Assembly (NCBI GenBank): GCA_038206355.1
Contig: JBBRAY010000005.1
Span: forward strand, 67,683-131,682
Source of the DNA: JAPLDB01 sp038206355
GTDB lineage: Bacteria > Bacteroidota > Bacteroidia > AKYH767-A > 2013-40CM-41-45
Direction: 5' to 3'
Length of the DNA: 64,000 nt
Shown here in pieces: positions 58,846-64,000 of the stretch (the first letter of the stretch is position 1; every line of letters begins with the position of its first letter). Made by a program: the position numbers and the translations under genes. Below the pieces are notes generated by a model. It did not search any database, had not been told where the DNA came from, and saw nothing but the letters and a program-made list of their open reading frames with translations.

Positions 58846-60549
58846 ATGTACGACATCCTTGAATTAAATGACAAGCTCGTGAGTGAGCTGAAAGAAATTG
58901 CACGCCAGATGAAAATTACTGACTATGATGAATTTCGTAAGCAGGAATTGATTTATAAAATCCTGGATCAGCAGGCCTTAAATCCCTCAGGAACGGCATC
59001 CATTAAAGAAGCACTGTCTGCAAAAAAAATCGGTGGTGATGAAAAAGTAGAGATAAAAAAAGCTGAAACTGTAAAAGCAGAATCACCAAAACCCTCCCCT
59101 ACACCTGGTGCAAATGAAAACAAAGCCCAACAAATGAGACGTAAGCGAATTATTCCTGCGAAGAAGGAAGGTGAGGCTTCCACTTCAGTACAGACAACTG
59201 CACCGGTAGTAAGAACGCCAACCCCTAAACCGGTTATTCAGAAAAATGAACCTGTTGAAGTTAAGTCAAAAGAGAATTATCCTGAAGTAAAAGAACAGGT
59301 TAGAGAGCAACAACCTCAGCCTCAGCGCCAGGATTTTGACAGAGGAAATGGAAATAACAACGGGAATAACGGAAATAACAATAATAATTACCGACAGAGA
59401 AAAGAGTTTACCATTCAGGAACCTGTTTACGAACTTGACAGCATCATTACAGCAGAAGGAGTTCTTGAAATAATGCCGGATGGATTCGGATTCCTTCGTT
59501 CTTCAGATTATAATTATCTTACTTCACCTGATGATGTTTATGTTTCTGTTTCGCAGATAAAGCTGTTTGGAATAAAAACAGGAGACACGGTGCGGGGAAC
59601 CGTTCGTCCTCCGCGTGAAGGTGAAAAATATTTCCCACTGGTAAAAGTGGATCTTGTAAACGGACAAGATCCAGCTGTTGCAAAAGACAGGATACATTTT
59701 GATTACCTGACTCCCCTATTCCCTTTTGAGAAACTGAATCTCAGCGGAGACAAGTCCAACTACACCACGCGGGTGATGGACATGTTTACGCCTATCGGAA
59801 AAGGGCAGCGCGGACTTGTAGTTGCACAACCGAAAACAGGAAAGACAACAGTACTGAAAGATATCGCCAATGCCATTGCAGCCAATCACCCGGAAGTTTA
59901 CCTTATTGTATTGCTCATTGATGAGCGTCCGGAAGAGGTTACTGATATGGCAAGAAGTGTAAATGCCGAAGTGGTGGCGTCTACATTTGACGAACCTGCT
60001 GAACGCCATGTTAAAATTGCAAACATTGTTCTTGAAAAAGCGAAACGCATGGTTGAATGCGGACATGACGTAGTGATCGTACTTGATTCTATTACACGGC
60101 TGGCCCGCGCTTATAATACGGTGGCGCCCGCATCAGGAAAAGTATTGTCGGGTGGTGTGGAAGCAAATGCACTTCACAAGCCGAAACGTTTTTTCGGCTC
60201 AGCAAGAAAAATTGAAAACGGTGGTTCACTAACAATCATCGCTACAGCACTTACTGAAACCGGATCAAGAATGGATGAAGTGATTTTTGAAGAGTTCAAA
60301 GGAACCGGAAATATGGAACTACAACTTGAGAGGAAACTTTCCAATAAGCGTGTATTCCCTGCCATTGACCTTGTGGCTTCCAGTACCCGCAGAGATGATT
60401 TACTTCTCGATAAAGAAATGCTGCAGAAGATGTGGATCCTGCGCAACCACCTTTCTGATATGACGGCAATGGAGGCAATGGAATTCCTGTTGCAGAACAT
60501 GCGAGGAACAAAATCAAATGAAGAGTTTTTAATTTCTATGAACGGTTGA
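58846..60549 (+). CDS. rho: Transcription termination factor Rho with extended N terminus
   Basis: RNA-dependent ATPase/helicase that ends transcription. The 567-residue protein begins with the Rho N-terminal helical domain (LNDKLVSELKEIARQMKI). A low-complexity insert at about 60-195 is rich in Lys/Pro/Gln and ends in an Asn/Gly run near 170. The cold-shock RNA-binding fold comes next (GVLEIMPDGFGFLRSSDYNY near 205), then the ATPase core with P-loop QPKTGKTTVL near 328, DERPEEVTDMARS near 365 and LDSITRLARAYNT near 410. The insert makes it about 150 residues longer than E. coli Rho, a known feature of Bacteroidota Rho. The response-regulator gene follows after 31 bases. Confidence 0.96.
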   Translation: MYDILELNDKLVSELKEIARQMKITDYDEFRKQELIYKILDQQALNPSGTASIKEALSAKKIGGDEKVEIKKAETVKAESPKPSPTPGANENKAQQMRRKRIIPAKKEGEASTSVQTTAPVVRTPTPKPVIQKNEPVEVKSKENYPEVKEQVREQQPQPQRQDFDRGNGNNNGNNGNNNNNYRQRKEFTIQEPVYELDSIITAEGVLEIMPDGFGFLRSSDYNYLTSPDDVYVSVSQIKLFGIKTGDTVRGTVRPPREGEKYFPLVKVDLVNGQDPAVAKDRIHFDYLTPLFPFEKLNLSGDKSNYTTRVMDMFTPIGKGQRGLVVAQPKTGKTTVLKDIANAIAANHPEVYLIVLLIDERPEEVTDMARSVNAEVVASTFDEPAERHVKIANIVLEKAKRMVECGHDVVIVLDSITRLARAYNTVAPASGKVLSGGVEANALHKPKRFFGSARKIENGGSLTIIATALTETGSRMDEVIFEEFKGTGNMELQLERKLSNKRVFPAIDLVASSTRRDDLLLDKEMLQKMWILRNHLSDMTAMEAMEFLLQNMRGTKSNEEFLISMNG

Positions 60550-60580
60550 TTTCTCAATCAACGAATTCCGGTTATCCAAT

Positions 60581-60943
60581 ATGAAGATTCTGATATGTGA
60601 AGATGATGAGATGGTACTTAAGATGGTAGAATTCAAGCTGCGTAAGGAAGGCTATGAAGTACATCTTGCACATGACGGCAAGGAATCCGCGGCGAAAATT
60701 GAAGAACTTAAACCCGATCTCATTGTCACTGATATCATGATGCCATACCTGAATGGACTGGAGATCGTTAACCATGTGAGAAAGACTTTAAAGTACAAGA
60801 CCCCCATCATCATCGTTTCTTCAATCGGTCTTGAAAAGACTGTTCTGGAAGCCTTTCAACTTGGTGCTGACGATTTCATCACTAAGCCTTTCAGTCCAAA
60901 CGAGCTTTCAGTTCGCGTAAAAAAATTGTTGATGAAAGGATAA
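60581..60943 (+). CDS. Single-domain response regulator
   Basis: A 120-residue CheY-like receiver without output domain. It has the acidic pair Asp8-Asp9 in ICEDDEMV, phospho-acceptor Asp51 in IVTDIMMPYLNG, Ser in IIIVSS near residue 82 and Lys in FITKPFSP near 103. No histidine kinase is in the window. It lies 31 bases after rho and 42 before the YaiO-like gene, so it probably serves the downstream envelope genes post-translationally or through a partner regulator. Confidence 0.92.
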   Translation: MKILICEDDEMVLKMVEFKLRKEGYEVHLAHDGKESAAKIEELKPDLIVTDIMMPYLNGLEIVNHVRKTLKYKTPIIIVSSIGLEKTVLEAFQLGADDFITKPFSPNELSVRVKKLLMKG

Positions 60944-60985
60944 ATATTTCATCGCACAGAATTTTTTTTTCCTTTTCTTTCCAAA

Positions 60986-62401
60986 ATGTTTCTGAGGATA
61001 CTATTTACAGCTTTGGTGACCGTTTTCATCTTACAAAACCCCATTCCCGGTTTTGCACAGAAAAAGTCATCGCCTGAAGCCGGTGTTGTAATTTCCGATA
61101 CCACTGATCTTGACGCACTTTTCAAACGCGCAAGGAACCTGGCCTATGAGAAGGACTTTATTCAGTCAAGGAAAATCCTGAGGGCCATATTAGAGCGGAA
61201 GCCGGAGTATTACGATGTAGGCTCATTTCTTGGCCGCACTTATTCATGGGATCAGCAATACAATGAGGCAAGGACAGAATTCAGTAAAGTACTCATTGAG
61301 AAACCTGATTTCGCAGATGCACTTGATGCTTTGATTGATGTGGAAATCTGGACTGAACAGTTTACCGTTGCCAATGAATATATCAATGTTGCACTGGGAT
61401 TTTATCCAACGTCAGAACAGTTTCTGATGAAGAAGGTAAAGGTGAGTTTACGTCAGCAGGATAAATTAACGGCTTCTCTTACTTTAAGAAAGATACTTGA
61501 GCTGAACCCCGGAAATAAAGACGCATTAAAAATGCTGAATGAAACGGGCGGTTTGAAACTCAACAATCATTTTACATTTGGATATGTTGTTGATTTCTTT
61601 AACAGACAAAATGGCCCACAACAATTATCTTCAATTGAATATGGCAAGAGTTTCAGGTTTGGTTCGCTGAACCTGCGTGGTAACTACGCCGACAAATTCG
61701 GTAAAGGCGGATGGCAGGGAGAACTGGATTCCTACGTCAATTTTGTAAAAGGCACCTATGCTTATCTCAACGCCGGTTATTCACAGGTCTCTATTTTTCC
61801 GGATTATAAGTTCGGTGGGGATATTTATCAGAAGTTGATGGCAGGATTTGAGATGTCGTTGGGCGCAAGGTATCTTCATTTTGATTCGAATGATTCACTT
61901 CGGTTGAAAGTCGGTAAAAAGGTGAGCCGTCCCTCTGAAGACTCTTTGATCTACGTTCAAAAAAAACAGGGAACTTTATTATTTACAGGCTACGTGGGTA
62001 ACTATTTCAGAAATTACTGGTTTTCATTGCGGGCTTACTATACGCCACAAACAACATTAAAGAACAACTCAGGTCATTCCATAAAAAAGGATGCAAGTAC
62101 GACCCTCATCATTAACATGAGGTATTATACCGGTGACGCCAATAATTATTTCGGATTAAAATTCGGCAGTGGACGGTCGCCTGATGTTCCTTCAGCGGCA
62201 ACGCTCGACCCCGCAACGCTTCAGGCCAATGCAGTAAATACTTCTACACTTCAAAGTTATTCCGGGGGAATTGAAATGCAACGTGCTGCATTCGGGAGGT
62301 GGATTGTAAAAGGTGATGTCGGGTACGCGAGAGAACAAACAGCAAGTGACCGTTTTTTACAACGGATTACGCTGAATATATCACTTAAAAATATTTTTTA
62401 A
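60986..62401 (+). CDS. TPR plus outer-membrane beta-barrel protein, YaiO-like
   Basis: A 471-residue exported protein. The signal peptide (about 1-25) ends GFAQ. Residues about 45-190 hold TPR-like helices (ALFKRARNLAYEKDFIQSRKIL, YNEARTEFSKVLIEKPDF). From about 200 on, alternating strands rich in Tyr/Gly form a barrel ending ITLNISLKNIF, with the terminal phenylalanine needed for BAM insertion. This TPR-barrel arrangement matches the YaiO family and is loosely like PgaA/AlgE-type exopolysaccharide exporters, so export of a polymer is a reasonable guess. It is followed by the CotH-like gene after 5 bases. Confidence 0.8.
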   Translation: MFLRILFTALVTVFILQNPIPGFAQKKSSPEAGVVISDTTDLDALFKRARNLAYEKDFIQSRKILRAILERKPEYYDVGSFLGRTYSWDQQYNEARTEFSKVLIEKPDFADALDALIDVEIWTEQFTVANEYINVALGFYPTSEQFLMKKVKVSLRQQDKLTASLTLRKILELNPGNKDALKMLNETGGLKLNNHFTFGYVVDFFNRQNGPQQLSSIEYGKSFRFGSLNLRGNYADKFGKGGWQGELDSYVNFVKGTYAYLNAGYSQVSIFPDYKFGGDIYQKLMAGFEMSLGARYLHFDSNDSLRLKVGKKVSRPSEDSLIYVQKKQGTLLFTGYVGNYFRNYWFSLRAYYTPQTTLKNNSGHSIKKDASTTLIINMRYYTGDANNYFGLKFGSGRSPDVPSAATLDPATLQANAVNTSTLQSYSGGIEMQRAAFGRWIVKGDVGYAREQTASDRFLQRITLNISLKNIF

Positions 62402-62406
62402 TCATT

Positions 62407-63741
62407 ATGAAATTTACGCTGACTCTTTTCACCGCACTTTTTTTTCTCCTGAACAGCGTCGCCGGTCAGCAGCCGAATGAATCTAAAAAAAAGAAAAAAG
62501 AATATGGGGAAGCTTTTTTTGAAAAAGATACGCTACATTCATTTAAGATATATTTTACCCAGTGCAATTATTTTGATTCATTAAGGATTTACAAACACTT
62601 TGGAGATTCGCTTCGCAATAACAAATATCTGCAGGCGAATATCATCGTTGATGGTAAAATGATTTATACCTGCGGCATCCGTTATAAAGGAGAATCCAGT
62701 TATGAATTTTATCCCGGCGTAAAAAAATCTTTTCGTATTAAGTTTGATAAGTTCAAAAAGAAGCAGAACTACAAGGGACTTCAGGAAATAAATCTCACCA
62801 ATAACTTCAAAGATCCAACGATGATGCGCGAGAAGATTTATCTGGATCTTCTGAATAAAAACGGCTTGCCTGCCCCGCGTGCTGCGTATGCAAAGGTTTA
62901 TATCAACGATAAGTTCTGGGGATTTTACCTCGCTACTGAAAATATTGATGATGTTTTTCTTGAAAAAAATTTCCATGAGTCAAAAGGTAACCTGTATCAG
63001 GGTGAACCACTGGCCAATTTTGTTGATTACGGAAACAGACAGGATTCTTACTACAATAAATATGTACTGAAATCAAATACCAAAGTAAATGACTGGAGTG
63101 ACCTGGTAAGATTTATTCAGCTCATCAATGATTCTTCCGGCACAGATGTGGACTATCAGAAGCGCCTGGAAGCAAAATTTTCACTTCACAAATGTTTAAA
63201 AGCATGGGCGATCAATAATCTGATCGGAAATGTGGATGCGTATAATATGTTTTATCCGCACAATTTTTATATCTACCATGATACTGTCGCGAACAGATGG
63301 CACTGGATATCGCTTGATGGAAACTATGCTTTTGCTGCTTGGAATCCGATCTTAAATTATGACCAGTTGTTAAGAATGGACATTCTTGTTCCTGATTCAG
63401 TACCCTATCGTGATGAGCGACCGTTACTAACGCGTACCCTTGGCAGGAACAAAGCAATTCAACGGCAGTACATTCTCTATTTGCGTGAATTTCTTTATAC
63501 TGATTTCACTCCGGAGAACATCAACAAAATGGTTGATAGTCTGTCTTTGAAAATCCGGCTTGGGGTTTATGCCGACTCAAATAAAATGTATTCGAATACT
63601 GATTTCGACACGAATCTTTCAGGCATTATTGGTGATCCGACTGATCCGGGTAATTTTATTCCCGGATTAAAAAGTTATATCGCTGACCGCAGAAAAAACA
63701 TCATCGAACAGCTTGATGTATTGTTGAAAAAGTTAGAATAA
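62407..63741 (+). CDS. CotH-family protein, exported
   Basis: A 444-residue protein with a signal peptide (about 1-20, ending VAGQ). It matches the CotH family: ANIIVDGKMIYTCGIRYKGESSYEF near residue 78, KKSFRIKFDKF near 108, EINLTNNFKDPTMMREKIY near 128, LPAPRAAYAKVYINDKFWGFYLATE near 155, and the kinase-like core with WHWISLDGNYAFA near 298. In spores CotH is a protein kinase; Bacteroidota versions are secreted and of unsettled role, with possible atypical kinase or carbohydrate-linked activity. It lies 5 bases after the YaiO-like gene, evidently co-transcribed. Confidence 0.85.
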   Translation: MKFTLTLFTALFFLLNSVAGQQPNESKKKKKEYGEAFFEKDTLHSFKIYFTQCNYFDSLRIYKHFGDSLRNNKYLQANIIVDGKMIYTCGIRYKGESSYEFYPGVKKSFRIKFDKFKKKQNYKGLQEINLTNNFKDPTMMREKIYLDLLNKNGLPAPRAAYAKVYINDKFWGFYLATENIDDVFLEKNFHESKGNLYQGEPLANFVDYGNRQDSYYNKYVLKSNTKVNDWSDLVRFIQLINDSSGTDVDYQKRLEAKFSLHKCLKAWAINNLIGNVDAYNMFYPHNFYIYHDTVANRWHWISLDGNYAFAAWNPILNYDQLLRMDILVPDSVPYRDERPLLTRTLGRNKAIQRQYILYLREFLYTDFTPENINKMVDSLSLKIRLGVYADSNKMYSNTDFDTNLSGIIGDPTDPGNFIPGLKSYIADRRKNIIEQLDVLLKKLE

Positions 63742-63823
63742 GTTTCGCTTTTCAGCGCCCTGCAGATTTACTTTAGCTTTTATTTTTAAAAATATTTTTT
63801 GCCGGGGTCACCGGCATACCACT

Positions 63824-64000
63824 ATGATATTTCTGCAGATAGATTTTTCTGAAATTCCCGCGAATGCTGATGAGTGGGGAAAATTGCTTTACTCCTTCCC
63901 TATTCACATCAGGATACTGATGGCGGTAATATTAATTTTCTGTATGATCATTGCTTTACTTTTTTCGGTGATAATAGGAAGCCGCATTCTCAAAACCAAC
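63824..64000 (+). CDS. Membrane protein, truncated by the window end
   Basis: An open frame from ATG 63824 to the last base (59 codons, no stop). The first half is polar/amphipathic (MIFLQIDFSEIPANADEWGK) and residues about 30-52 form a transmembrane helix (ILMAVILIFCMIIALLFSVI). It is 82 bases after the CotH-like gene on the same strand and probably the next gene of that operon. A HEAT-repeat membrane protein or a polysaccharide synthase subunit would fit the context, but only the first 59 residues are visible. Confidence 0.6.
   Translation, partial: MIFLQIDFSEIPANADEWGKLLYSFPIHIRILMAVILIFCMIIALLFSVIIGSRILKTN

Noticed and set aside
63801..63815. GCCGG/CCGGC hairpin after the CotH-like gene as a terminator
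   Set aside because: Only 5 bp and no T tract on the plus strand; the next gene is probably in the same operon.

Overview
The window is a 64-kb chromosomal segment from a member of the Bacteroidota, most likely an uncultured or environmental Chitinophagales/Sphingobacteriales-like lineage. The signs are several secreted proteins with type IX secretion (T9SS) C-terminal sorting domains, SprB-type repeat adhesins, BshC (bacillithiol), KdsA (LPS Kdo), a Rho with a long low-complexity insert, TANNTTTG promoter -7 elements, and small conserved families (DUF4293, DUF1573, DUF5723-like, DUF6913-like) typical of the phylum. No rRNA, tRNA or CRISPR array was found, and there is no complete insertion sequence or prophage. 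The order above phylum level is inferred from gene content only.

Layout. 1-0.8 kb: a small unknown membrane protein and an empty stretch. 0.8-3.8 kb: purC and a TPR/beta-propeller/OmpA protein with the domain order of PorE. 3.8-10.2 kb (-): a tightly packed run of lipoprotein, outer-membrane protein, kdsA, T9SS cargo and a PIG-V-like membrane glycosyltransferase. 10.4-21.0 kb (-): an apparently complete route from cytosine to an acyl-CoA. It comprises an NCS1 permease, a yeast-type cytosine deaminase, PreT/PreA, dihydropyrimidinase, beta-ureidopropionase, a class III aminotransferase and a methylmalonate/malonate-semialdehyde dehydrogenase, with an ORF6N protein inside the cluster. 21.3-24.3 kb: an ECF-like sigma factor, tRNA methyltransferase, rimM and rpsP, with a MITE-like hairpin element between trmN6 and rimM. 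24.6-27.3 kb: a membrane pyrophosphatase fused to a YceI lipocalin domain. 27.4-34.7 kb: a PAS-like/LuxR regulator, ligA, a DUF6913-like gene, dapA and priA. 34.8-38.5 kb: a GH26 T9SS enzyme, a repeat-bounded block carrying one unknown gene, and a GH73-like glucosaminidase. 38.5-44.2 kb (-): bshC, guaA, a LysM/periplasmic-binding protein, hemF and a 48-aa membrane ORF. 44.3-47.0 kb: a small secreted protein, phoH and a SAM hydroxide adenosyltransferase. 47.2-53.8 kb: two large paralogous SprB-repeat T9SS proteins in tandem. 53.9-58.5 kb: small conserved genes, mpl, an MBL-fold hydrolase and a phosphoesterase. 58.8-64 kb: rho, then response regulator, YaiO-like barrel, CotH-like protein and a membrane protein cut by the window end.

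Most of the window is core metabolism and cell-envelope biology. The parts that most deserve a second look are the pyrophosphatase-YceI fusion, the yeast-like cytosine deaminase in a one-operon pyrimidine-salvage-to-catabolism pathway, the inverted/direct-repeat-bounded block at 36.5-37.7 kb, the nested palindromic element at 22.7 kb, and the regulator-YaiO-CotH operon that runs off the right edge and may encode an exopolysaccharide or envelope-assembly system. Functions are assigned by reading translated sequence and recalling family motifs. No database search was run.
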